DNA from: Fasciolopsis buskii | Taxonomy: Eukaryota > Platyhelminthes > Trematoda > Plagiorchiida > Fasciolidae | Direction of reading: 5' to 3' | Length of the DNA: 64,000 nucleotides | NCBI GenBank assembly: GCA_008360955.1 | Contig: LUCM01006377.1 | Location: 96,650-160,649, forward strand | Part shown: piece after piece, positions 38,601 through 49,417 of the stretch | Layout of the letters: every line of letters starts with the position of its first letter | How positions within the stretch are numbered: position 1 is the first letter of the stretch | Notes under the pieces: model-generated | The model's input: only the letters and a program-made list of their open reading frames with translations | Databases searched by the model: none | Told to the model about the DNA's origin: nothing | Made by a program: the position numbers and the translations under genes

Positions 38601-39400
38601 CCAATTCTTCATTCGCAATTGCCCAGGTTTTCATGGGGTTCTGGTCGTTGTGCTTGGCCTTTAGGTCGTAAACGTTTCATCGCCGGTGTAAGTGACATCG
38701 TCATTGATTAGCGTTGGTAACGAAGTAGTTTGATTCACTTTTCAGTGGTTTCGGACGTTGCCACAATTCTGCAGATAACCTGTGGGATGGATTTTTATGA
38801 ATGGAGACAATGGGTCTGAGTGGTATGCCTTCTTTGTGAACCTTTGACAATCTCTACAGCTGTGCAACCTCCAAGGCATTCCGCTTTGGTGATCCTTTGG
38901 TTGTTATTGATTTCATTTTAAAGTTTTGCCGTTAGGTCCGTGTCTGATAGACGGTAGGTGGTTGTCTTTTAGTAGCTGTTTTGCTCCCTCAGTGAGGTCG
39001 GTCTTGTTAAAGATGAGCGTCATTCAATCTTTGTCAGCCGGCAAGATGATCTTGTTCTTTTCCTTCCTCAGAGTGCATAGTGCTTTGAATGGCCTGGCAC
39101 GGAGTATGTCGGGGACTATGATTTGCATTAGGTAGCTTATCTTGTCCTCTGGGAAACCCGATGACTTCAGTATGTGTTCTAACTCAGTAAGGCCTCTCTC
39201 TGGTCGAAACTGAGCCTCATCTTGAGAGCTTCGTGCTCTTTGGTTGATAGTGACCGAGACGACAAATTACTGACCCATGCTTTGTTTCCTATTTCTGCTG
39301 GGCGTTTCAAAAGTTTCTCTAGTTTTCCAGCTAACGATAACTTTTTCCTTTTTCGGCTATTCCGAACAAGTAAATTAATGCCAGTTGCACGCTTTTAGTG
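38601..39400 (-). mobile_element. Penelope-like retroelement relic (RT N-terminal region to 3' terminal repeat)
   Basis: Minus-strand translation gives, in order, KAWVSNLSSRSLSTKEHEAL (the conserved N-L-S-S-R-x-L-x-x-x-E block), then RPFKALCTLRKEKNKIILPA followed by D-K-D, which is the Penelope signature A-L-x-x-L-x-x-D-x-x-I-V-I-L-P-A-D-K-G with the final G lost. Then TLIFNKTDLTEGAKQLL. A decayed R-F-x-x-L-P-K-I-H-K region follows. Near 38720-38640 the bases gtcacttacaccggcgatga and aacgttta resemble the hammerhead region of the element's terminal repeat. Large parts of the RT and the GIY-YIG nuclease are missing and stops are present. The relic is inactive. Confidence 0.7.
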
Positions 39401-40480
39401 GTTTCATTGTCACCTATTTATTTCCACAGATATCTAGTCTTTGCGATCAGATTCCTGTATATGTTCAGATGACTGTGAGCATCTGCGAACAGCATACGTG
39501 TCATACTTTTACCACTGTACTTCGCAACGAACCATGCCTTTAGTTGATTGGTTGGTCGTCTATGATTTTAACCATTTGGCAAAATGTTTATTCTCATAAA
39601 TAACAGTCAGCATGTTGAAGCTCGGCGGCATGCAAACATCTCTCAGCGACTAGTGGATTTGAGCGTTTCACTCCCCAAAGGTAGTTTCAGTGGATTTGGA
39701 AACTTGTATTGGTCGTGCACCTCAGGTTGTTGGTTTCCATGGGGTCCTGATCCCTGAACAAAAGTTTCAGCACCATTCTTCAGTGCAAGGGCACCCGGCG
39801 AAATCAATTATAAATAGATATTTGTTGCACGAAACATTTTCCAGGTACCCACCGATTATTTAGAAAGCTTCCTATTTACCTTCTGATCTCGGAGTTAATC
39901 CCGGATGAAATACGGATTTGAGGTCGGAGGAACTCATTTTAGGTCGAAGTTTCACGACAAATCTGAAGTTTAATATCCTTGACAGATTTTAATCACGTAA
40001 AGGACAGTATGATGAAATAATCTTAAGACAACTAGCTAAAACTATGATGTTTAGAACTGTGGTTGAGCGATGTAAATACAGATGGTGACTCATGCGCCTA
40101 CTGGCCTTGAAATCATACTGATTTCCCTTTCCTTGCTCATTTAGGTTCGGCCAATGCTACCTCCCAAGGATCACTGTCCCCGTGCATATTGTGCACCTTC
40201 TTTACTCACCTTAGCTAGACTTCTCGTCAGGTGTCCACTGAGAGACTTATTTTAACTCCTCTTTGACATCAACGGAGAACTGAAAGTGAGGCCATTCTTG
40301 TGACGGTCGCAGATCTAAAAGGCAACCAGAGCAAAAAATAACTCGTGCATCGCATAATCTTGCAAGTCCCGGTAGTTAACAAGATTTGAGCTTTAGTAAT
40401 CTTGCACCGTCTGACAGCGACTGGCGACAGCATCATCCGAGAACAGCTTGTGAGATTTCCCTCAGACTACCAGTATACCG
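39401..40480. other. Between two retroelement relics, nothing assignable
   Basis: It may contain further degraded Penelope sequence upstream of the RT block on the minus strand, but no motif could be read. Confidence 0.35.
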
Positions 40481-41460
40481 ACCAGATTTTTACCCCTCGC
40501 CAGCTATCTCAAATACTGTAAAGGTACCGCTACCCAACATTAATGAGCTTTCATTAACTTGAAAGATGTTTTCGACTCAATCGATGGAGCATCGCTGTTC
40601 AGTGCTCTTCACTGGAATATTAAGTTGAAATTAGTGAATGTGCGGCGTACGATGTATTTGCATACCTGTGCTAACTTAAGGGTATGTGGCGGGCAAAACA
40701 TTTCACATGAAACGACTAGTGGTATCCGGCAGCGATGTCCCATCTCTTCTTTCTTGTTTAACTTCGTTACCAGCGGTGTGATAGAAAATGCTTTAGAAGG
40801 TACTCACGATGTGTGCCCGCAGTTGCCAAATAGTGAAAGTTATTTGACCTAGTTTATGTTGACGACGTTTTGTGCTTGTTCGAATCGACAGAACATGCGT
40901 ACCTTGCAGCAGACAAACTCGAGCGGGCTGTAACCCCATTCGACATATAAATGTGAGGTGGTGCTACATGAGTGGGCCAGAGTAGTACCACATTTCTTAC
41001 TCGATGGAGCGGAACTGACAATGGGTGATCGTTCCACTTACCTAGCCAGGGAAGTAGCACGTTCGTGAAGTTGAGCTTGTGTATATCGAAGGCTGGTCTG
41101 AATCGCTGTGGTGCCGCCCTCATATTTCGCTGAACATGAACGATCATATGCAGTGTGTCGTGGTGGGCTTAATTTTTAGGTATAAATGCTTAATTTGGAG
41201 CTTGTTTGCTGAAGATTTTGACCTCCGGATGGTTCTGATCACCGACGTCTGCAAACTACCTGGTGGATTGGATGGACCGCGTGATAAATTCGCTTATTAG
41301 AAATCGAGTAATGAGTACCGGTTAAGTGAATACTCTGCCACGGCTGATCGAGGCGCTTCGGGAATTCGCTTCGTCTCTCAGAACCAATTGCGGCTATACG
41401 CCTTTTATAAAAAGTATCAGCTTCTGTTTGTCGTATCTCACACGTCTGATTCAACCACAG
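40481..41460 (+). mobile_element. RTE/SR2-like non-LTR element: reverse transcriptase relic
   Basis: The frame 40559-40852 reads KDVFDSIDGASLFSALHW, motif A with F-D-S-I-D, so its first catalytic aspartate is preserved. It continues with LVNVRRTMYLHTCANLRV and TTSGIRQRCPISSFLFNFV, which is motif B with the usual G-C changed to R-C. The catalytic Y-A-D-D follows after a frameshift (YLT, then M-L-T-T-F in the other frame, with tatgttgacgacgttttg at 40855 encoding Y-V-D-D-V-L). Later pieces in changing frames (to about 41460) follow the order of the same protein's C-terminal half. It is related to the relic at 11776-12840 but clearly a different copy. Confidence 0.75.
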
Positions 41461-42231
41461 TTTACGAATATGAGGTAGAAGAAATCATTTGGATAAGCTT
41501 CATCCTGCCAGTTTAGTTGGTATGTGTACCCAATTGTTTTAGAGAACAATTTTCTTTTTTGACTTGAACAAGTTCAATATGCCCGACAAAGGATGGATAA
41601 CAGTGACACTCTGAATATGTATACAAATATATGAAATGGTAATTATTTATCCGAATTTGTTTCATACCAGGCTGAGAAACACGTTATTTTACTTTTAGCA
41701 AGAGCTCATTCAATCCTTATAGGACTTTAGATTTGCAGTAGTTGCCAACTGAATATGTACCTGTTTCACACAAATCCCGGTCACGGCTGCCACGATTGTT
41801 TGCGTAAGATACTTTCCAGTGTTACTTTTAATCTAATTTATTCATGGCAAAATTAGAATTAGTTCAGTCGTGTTAAGAGCGCAAACGGAGCTGTGGTAAT
41901 TTTTTCTTTTGCCTTATCTGACTCGTTGCAAGTGGCAAATTACTTTTAATGTGCAATTTCTTTGTTTTCTTTGGGAAATGACTTTGATTTGCTTTTCGGA
42001 GAGCAGAAATATCACTCCCACGCTGCACACCAGGATCAGTCAGTTTGCATATCACCCAATGGAACTGTCATCGGAGTAGTTCATCTGACTTTTAACTATA
42101 CAAAACTATCAAATGAGAACTTCTGAGGGCGGAGTGGGCTAACCTGCCATCAACACTGAACGCGTTTTCATTCTCGGTTCGTAATGAGCCCTATAGCAGA
42201 AAATTGGAAATCAAAAGTCTGACCTTTAACA
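41461..42231. other. Intergenic stretch downstream of the phospholipase gene
   Basis: Nothing recognised apart from the polyadenylation signal at its right edge. Confidence 0.4.
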
Positions 42232-42237
42232 TTTATT
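42232..42237 (-). promoter_or_regulatory. Polyadenylation signal AATAAA
   Basis: tttatt on the plus strand gives AATAAA on the minus strand, about 70 bases past the phospholipase stop codon. Confidence 0.6.
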
Positions 42238-42306
42238 TCTGCAACAAGTGGCGCATCAGTAAACAATAATTTGAGGAAATTCTGTTTGGAGAATTTGGAT
42301 AAAATA

Positions 42307-45300
42307 TCAATGCACTTCTTCAAATCCTGTCAGTTTTCGCATTAGTTTCAACACTCGCGCATCTCGCATGATTTCTAAGTGTCTTGCCAAAGGCAGTGGA
42401 ATCACGGTCACATTGGACCACATTTTGCAAACTTCCAAACTTCGAATATTCACAGTGCCATCTCCATTCCCGTACATGACAGTTGGGACTTGATTCGGGA
42501 AAGGCCTGCGAAGAATACTTGGAGGCGAATAGACCATTTTATGGTCGGTTGGTAGGGAAGTCCCGTACAAACAGTAAACTTCATCCACTCCAGTTGGTCC
42601 GTTGAAAAAATCAACGCCTTTGACTGATTTTTCCATTAGGTTTTGTCCTGGAAATCAAAATTTAAAATGTATTCCGTACGACAAATGTAAGTTGTTTTAA
42701 GATGCTACTGTGGGTTAGACTTATTGAATAAACGTTTTTACACAACGAATAGATCACATTTCACGGCATAATTGTGAACACAGATATATTTAGGTAGAGT
42801 TTTGAAATTTAGGGAATAATGTATACGCTTCAGTAAAAACTGCCTAACCCGATGTATATTTGTTAGCTTTACTTGAAGTATATTTTTGAATAGGCAACGC
42901 CGACATACGATGTTTCATCGGAGATAACGTGACGTACTTTGTTTTCACCTATTCATAGCATCAAAAATTGGTCCACGAAAGTGCTTGAACTCAGCGTTAA
43001 CTGCAAACGCACCCACTCGTTTGACGGTAATTCAAGTACTGTAAGAAATAGAATGGTTAATATGTAAGTGCCACGAATCTGATTAACGGTTAACCCCAAA
43101 TGCTGCTGATATACTGTCTACCGATACTATTTTAAACTGGGTTTTAAATTTCGGAAAGTTTATAAATTTTACCCGAGCACAGTATATTTTTTAGCAGTTT
43201 GCGACGTTGTTAGGTGAGATGAATTCCAAGGAGCTTGCAATAACACTAACAATACCCCTTTAGCTGCTATGTCATTAAAAATTGATGTTCGATGAGATAT
43301 GGGTTGTCATCTTGGAGTGGGTTAGAATTTATCACAAGTGCTGTTCCAATATCCCTAAATATCCCGTGTTTTCAAATAATGAGTTTGAAGTCTCAAGACG
43401 ACCACCACCCACCGAACCTCGCAAGATCTCAACCTGGAGGTTGTTAGGATACTACTATCCTCTACAAATGTTGGACTGCTTGATGGAGTCAGAGTCATGG
43501 GATAAGTCAATCAACCACCTGAGGCTCATTAAAAATGCGGATTCTATCTGCGCACGTCTTGAAAAGTCTGTAGACAGATGACCCTAGGTATGAACGGCAG
43601 TATTAAAAAAGGGCCTTCGAATTACAACGTTTTCAGCTCTTAATTTTGCATGCACCGACAAAAATACGCACGTTCAATCTTATGAAACAATGCAAATTTG
43701 TGTCAGAGCAATGACATATGAATAGATGCAACTGAACGGCTTTAGTGAGAGTACTATTTGGTGCTGCACATTCCTGAAATAAAACCGTGAAATGCCTCAC
43801 TCAACTTAGGGGAACTCTCAATTAGAGGTAATCATTACACGATTAAGGGTAATAGTAAGAGGGAAAAGATGTGGAACAGCCCACCATTGTAGTTAATTTG
43901 TGCTTACCTATAGGGAATCCAATATCCTCGAAGAACTGTTTGTAATCCCGGGAAGTGTAATTACGTTTCGGTGTCTCAACCAGGATCTCGTTAGCACTCC
44001 AGAGTCGTGGATCCGGTACCATGAAATAGAATGACGCAAACGTACGCTGGAGATCACGAAACACAAGAGGACTTCGGAAGAACACGTGAAAATTTTCTCC
44101 TGTAGAACATTTTTTGTAAATGAAAAAACGGGGCTAAAGGTAAAATAATTGGATAAACGGAAGTTGAAAATAATTTTGTCATGTTCATCTTAAGCGTAAT
44201 GACAAATGGTTTAATCGCAACTATGGCTAAGATTTAACTAGTTTCAGTAAAAGTTCACGGGGTGAAACCACCATTATCCGTGAAAGGTTAGACTATCTGT
44301 ACCTTCTCTGCAAAGGCATTGTTCCCAGGGAGTCATTTTTCGGCTTTGAGTTATTTCTGAATTACAACCAACATGAATCAGACATTTTGACTAGCGCACT
44401 AGATTTTGGCGGAATTTCAGTAATGATGAGGAAAGCACACAAAAAGCCGCGAGAGGAAAGAATCAGACAACGATTTGCATAAACTGAGATATGAAATAGG
44501 TTCAATTCGATTGTGATTAAATCTAATTTTTCCGAGAACACTTTTCATCTCTGTATGCGCCTTATTGATGAGACACATCACGACAATAGCAACACGGTCT
44601 GCAAAGTGTCACATATGTCCGGCCATAAGGAGCACATATGGGGCCTACAGTAGCTCAAATGATCATTCGTGAAAGGTACATGAATAATTCCACTATTCTT
44701 GAACTAATGCTTTGTTTACAGCTCATTTAACCGAAAACGAACAGTGCAACTGCATCTCCGCGTTAGATCTGTAAGAGTTTCACAGTCGGTACAAAAATAT
44801 CCGGTTAAACGAAGCACTTACCACTAGCTACAACCCGTAACACCTTTGCTGCACCACCGTATGGACCAGCGAGGGATACAAACGATTTCACGTACTGTTT
44901 CTTCCATTCGAGGCTCTGTTTTTCCATGAATAGCATAGACATTAGACAACCCATGCTGTGACCGACGAGAACTACACGTTGATTATTGTTTATACTATAC
45001 GTCTCTTCGATCAGTGCCTTGAGTCGCTGAAAGAATTGTCCATTCTCGTCTAAATGAAAAGAACGAGAACGCGATCACCTAAGTGAATGAATGAATGCAA
45101 ATTACTCGGCGCACGTCGAAAATCGTAAGGGGCTCCGCGAATACTTCTGTTTGACACGAAATACGGATCAAGTTTCAAGTCATCAATGATACCGTCAAAA
45201 TAACGCCCAAAAATTTTTTGATGACTGTCCAACGTGCTCACTGTCTCGGTATCTCCCCAACCGGGAAATGTGATCTCGTATTCCTTAGCATCGTGACTTC

Positions 45301-45670
45301 GAAACTGATCATCGTAATGAAGTCTGAGGAAAATCGCATACTTTCATACATGCTACTGTTTACTTACGACAGAACTCTTGTGATAGTGTCGGTATCGATG
45401 AAATCTTTCAAGTTTAGCCAAATAAGCTCCGAGGATTGATTTGCAGGTGACTCACGCAAGCGAGCATAAATTCGATTGCCACCGTCACCGGGGATGAGTA
45501 TGACCGGATTTTTTAACGGTTTTGTCGTCTCCTTTATCACAGCTTCCAATGCAGATTTTATGACAGAGGTTAGCTACAAGGAAAGGTAGATTGCGAGAAC
45601 GTTCGTACCTCTACCCCGAATGACTTACCAAAATGGCAACCACAAACGCATGACCCGAACCCCCTAACAT
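42307..45670 (-). CDS. PLA2G15: Lysosomal phospholipase A2, LCAT family (group XV-like), complete six-exon gene
   Basis: Predicted 399-residue secreted or lysosomal alpha/beta-hydrolase of the lecithin-cholesterol acyltransferase family, which deacylates phospholipids at acid pH and can pass the acyl group to alcohols such as ceramide. Coding exons (minus strand, 5' to 3'): 45670-45629, 45573-45368, 45296-45106, 45049-44822, 44099-43908, 42647-42307. All introns are GT-AG, the phases match, and the coding total of 1200 bases is an exact multiple of three. The start MLGGSGHAFVVAILL is a plausible signal peptide. Family landmarks: PVILIPGDGGNR, IWLNLKDF, PGWGDTE, IRGAPYDFRRAPNENG, the nucleophile elbow VLVGHSMGC (Ser178), LAGPYGG, NYTSRDYKQFFEDIGF, YGNGDGTVN (Asp349) and ARHLEIM (His376). 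The catalytic triad is therefore complete. Four N-glycosylation sequons (NQS, NRS, NYT, NVT) fit a lysosomal glycoprotein. The two lid cysteines of the vertebrate enzyme are absent, and the loop before IWLNL is shorter. Length is close to the vertebrate ~412. Confidence 0.92.
42648..43907. other. Intron 5 of the phospholipase gene
   Basis: This 1260-base intron holds a plus-strand open frame (43282-43581, 99 codons, ending ICARLEKSVDR) without a recognisable domain. It may be a transposon remnant. Confidence 0.6.
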
Positions 45671-46430
45671 GTTTGTTTTACACGATGCCCTTTAATCAGT
45701 CATGGTGAAATCGGCATTTAAATAATCTTAATGGAGTGAGCTGTCAGTTTACATATAACATGAGCGCAAAACACGTGCGTTGATGTATGCGTACCATCAC
45801 GTGATTCTGTTAGCGTGTTGACAACCATGTTGGACCCAGTTGGATGTGAGCTTTTAAGCTGAGTATCGGGACTTGTGCGTACGATTTTTCGTTGAAGACT
45901 TTTTACTCTCACCACTTAATGATACCTTCATTCAGGAATGGGTGTCGAACTTTGTAACAGGTAGGCACATGGAACTTGCAAACGGTTAAAATCAACATGT
46001 TCCCGAGAAACCGCTCGTCCACAGAATAACTTTCGTCAACTAAAATGGTTACTTAAGCGGACCGTTCGATGGTGAGTAGCGAACCTCATTTAAGGCTGTT
46101 CTAAGGTAAAACTGAAACTTTCATATTTGTTTGTCCATATGCATATGTATAAATTGTGCATGCATTGTACAATGCTGTGTGTGGAAGATGTGTCGTCGGA
46201 AACAAGGCGAAGGAGGAAATCAGTCAGAAATAAAAAGGAAATAAAAAGAAGCATTTTGTTATGTTCACAACTTATAAGAAATTCCTCATTCTTCACCTCC
46301 ACATCATAAACTGTGCATTGAGATCCAGGATTTTGCTGCTGGCTGAATACTATTCGGTTTTCCAAACCGAAGTCGAGGGTTGACTTAAGCTTCCCTAAAC
46401 CTATGGCCAAACGATCTAAGTCAGAATCAC
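45671..46430. other. Upstream region of the phospholipase gene
   Basis: The start codon sits at 45670-45668. No TATA-like box or spliced-leader acceptor is obvious just upstream. A minus-strand open frame at 46090-46410 (106 codons) has no domain I recognise. Confidence 0.35.
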
Positions 46431-46870
46431 GAAAGACTACCAGAGCGTCATATTACTCACTAAGGACTGGGAGTGGCTTTTCAGCTCATACGTCTTTCGG
46501 GTGAGAGCTAAACATTCTGGGTGCCAAGTACACCCTTCCACCACAAATGTTGGCTTCGTACTTCACCCGTGGTTGGGTCAGAATCGGGGTTAAGCTATCT
46601 CCCAGTGAACAGTCAACGCGGTGGTTGACCTCAGGCGCTTGCCTTTCTTTTCACACTCTTGTGGGAACACCTGCGCCAGGATAAGCCAGTGGGTAAGACT
46701 TCCTCGTAACAGGTTATTTGGGATTCACAGTCATCTGGGCTATTTCGAGAGGCGAGAATTAAATTTGGAGCTTGGGGCTCCTATCCCTACCATGTCGAGG
46801 CACTTAGAAGCATACTTGTTCACACTAACCCGTAAATTAACTTAATTACATCCATCGGTCCACGTCCACA
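46431..46870. repeat. GC-richer repeat-like block, unclassified
   Basis: Base composition is higher in G+C than the surroundings, and a plus-strand frame (46621-46845) reads RRLPFFSHSCGNTCARISQW and later RHLEAYLFTLTRKLT. It looks like a piece of a dispersed element rather than a host gene, but no RT, nuclease or terminal repeat is visible. Confidence 0.3.
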
Positions 46871-48400
46871 ACTCATCGGTCGTTGAATTCTTGTCGCACT
46901 GCCCCATTTATGCATACCGCCATTAAGATAATTAGCTTTTGTCCAGACAGAGAGCATTTAACGATTCAGTCAACCAGGATTTCCTTGAACGGTTTACCAA
47001 AATGATAATGGGATGAAAAGCACTAATATTGGATAGGATGGTCCAATTTATGCCGTTGGAGACTTTCTATTCGTATGAATAATTAGGATGAGTTGCACGT
47101 TGTATTGTCTGTTTCAGATAACACTCTCGTCTATTAGCAAAGCAAGGTATTTGAAAATATCTGCCAAGGGTCGTTTTCGTGGGAGCTTTTTTATGTTTAT
47201 TGCAAGTCAAGCGTGGTGCACATTTTGCATGCATAGACAAAATCAATTATTCAGCACCATTTCACGCATATATCTTGATTGCTTGTTGGGCATTCGTAAA
47301 CTTGGTAGCATCATTTCCTCTGATTTTTATGACTATTTTACCGTAGAAACTGTTACAGCAATATTTTGCAACTGCCGTAGCAGTCAACTTAGGAGTAGGA
47401 AATTCCTGAATGGATACCGTGACTGACCCTCAAGAGATAAATGCAGACACATTTTACACTAATGATATGACCTGATAATGAAATGATTTGACTTATCCTA
47501 GTGATCTTATTGTTCTGCACCTGTCTTGGCTGATCATTTACAGTCGGCGACTTCGTAGTGCAAACCGACCAAATTCTTATTTGCAAAGTTTTAATATTTG
47601 TGTTAAAATAATTCTGTATTTCTGCCAATATGCCACAGTCTGTACCTTAGGCGACGCTGAAATATCGTATTGAATAATATCTTGCTTTGACATTGCGTTT
47701 TAGCGTCGCACAATGGGCAACGTTACCATCACTGTCCGATTTATCTTCCATGGAATGGACAGAGTTCTGTCTAAAACCACATTCGAAGGTAGAATGCATC
47801 CATTTTCCAAGCTGGTATAGGCCCACAATGTTCGTATCCAGCTAGATGTGGCTAAATAGCATGGGCCGAAAACACGCGCGAATTGATTCTTCTCTAAAGC
47901 CCAGATTTTTCCCGCCATCTAATAGACTCCGATTGACGATCCATAACCTCAGTCTGTTTTAGACTTCCGCGGCCTAGAATTTACGGAATTCATATTTCGG
48001 ACAACGTGTACCGAAAACGTACACACCAGTTGATTATTGTCTTTGACTGTAATTTCAGCAAAGAAACAGTCCAACCCAAAATTTTTGCCAAAAAGATCTC
48101 AAAACTTCAAAACGATGCAGGAGGCCTCGAATCGATAAGCACAAACTACTAAAAGATACGCAGATTCTAGTAAACAAACGAAACTTATACTATTGACTCT
48201 GGAACAGGATGTGATGGGAGCCGACTAAGTACTTTATGAATATGCTTGATAAAATAAGCAGTAGTGTTTTTTGTTTCCTATGATAAGCCTCTTCAAGTCC
48301 ATAAAGCGAAACCTTTCGTCTACTGGTTTTAAACTGCTGCATATTATTGTCACCTAGTACAGAAAAAGAGGTGCAACGTTTTCACGATGAACTTGTTAGG
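46871..48400. other. Gene-poor stretch, nothing assignable
   Basis: The longest open frame is 47088-47426 (plus, 112 codons) without a motif. Confidence 0.35.
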
Positions 48401-48840
48401 TTTCAACGGTTTGGAAAACTTACGGTGAGGATCTGGGCACTGGGCCTAGGGTTTGCATAGCACAGTTTCAACACCGGGCAAGTTGGCATCGTTGATGCGT
48501 GTGATGCGTTGGTGGTATTCTTCCGTATTAATTGGTTTTCCGTCAGTCTTGATGATGGACCTCTTTGGAGACCATGGTCTCGCAACCCTATATTTGTTAT
48601 TCCATTTGACTTTGGGTGCTGGACAAATGGGGTTTTGTCTGGCTGGATTGATTCCTTCAGCTGTGTGCTGGTGTTTTCACTTCCAGTAGGTGGCTGTTTG
48701 GCGAGGTTGCTCTATCGATGTGTAAATCGGATGCTTATGCTCAGTCTGCAGCGTATCTTTGCACCGGAAGCCTCACGAATTACTGAGGTTAGTAGATCAC
48801 TAGCACCTAAATTCCAGTCAGTCTATTTATGGCGATAGTA
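48401..48840 (-). repeat. Repeat-like coding block, unclassified
   Basis: On the minus strand a frame reads APKVKWNNKYRVARPWSPKR, then IIKTDGKPINTEEYHQRITR and INDANLPGVETVLCKP. The plus strand is open over the same bases. Composition differs from the flanks, suggesting a mobile-element fragment. I cannot name the family. Confidence 0.3.
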
Positions 48841-49269
48841 ACGACTATAAAGTCTAAGTAAACTCGAATGCGAGGCCTTTCTTCGCAAAGTTCAAACTGC
48901 GCATAAAGATGAAGCAGCCGATTTTTTTCCTAAACGTCGTCATGGCTAGTGGTGATCTCGTGGTCACTTTCTGCCAAATCGTAATCAATGACGAAAATAC
49001 GTGTATACTGTTAAACTGTATTCTATGTGCTAGCTACTACGGTACAATTGTTTTTCCACTCGTATAGGTTTAGTCACTGTCCAACATTCATATTCAACTC
49101 TTGCGTACCAAGTGAGAAAGGCTGTGGTCAGTGAGGCTTGACCTATTGTCTTTTGGTAAAATATGACGATGACGACGGTGATACTTGAAATAGAGTTGTC
49201 CATGGTGGTCGTTTTTGCTGTGAAATGATTCACCAAGCATTGCCGATGTTGCGATCGGCATAAGCCCCA
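48841..49269. other. Nothing assignable
   Basis: No open frame or repeat of note. Confidence 0.4.
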
Positions 49270-49273
49270 TTAC

Positions 49274-49417
49274 TGTGCAATGTCTTCAGGTTCACTAAGA
49301 ATCACTTTGAAATCATGCACAGCGAGTACCGAATGGAATCTAAGCCCAACCGAGTTGAAGGAGTACGGATCGACCACAAATGTTACGAAGCTATCTGGTT
49401 CCCTGGTCAACAGTCGT
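49274..49417 (-). CDS. Candidate coding exon, unidentified
   Basis: On the minus strand an acceptor with a T-rich tract (ggtgttattttgcag) precedes an open frame after one base: RLLTREPDSFVTFVVDPYSF then N-S-V-G-L-R-F-H-S-V and VILSEPEDIAQ. A modest donor (GCACA|gtaatg) overlaps the stop at 49272-49270, so the piece may be an internal or a last exon. The D-S-F-V-T-F-V-V-D run is reminiscent of a beta-strand of a C2 domain, but that is a guess. Confidence 0.25.

Noticed and set aside
49274..49417. C2-domain assignment for the minus-strand candidate exon
   Set aside because: Only a short strand-like run suggests it; too little to name a domain.
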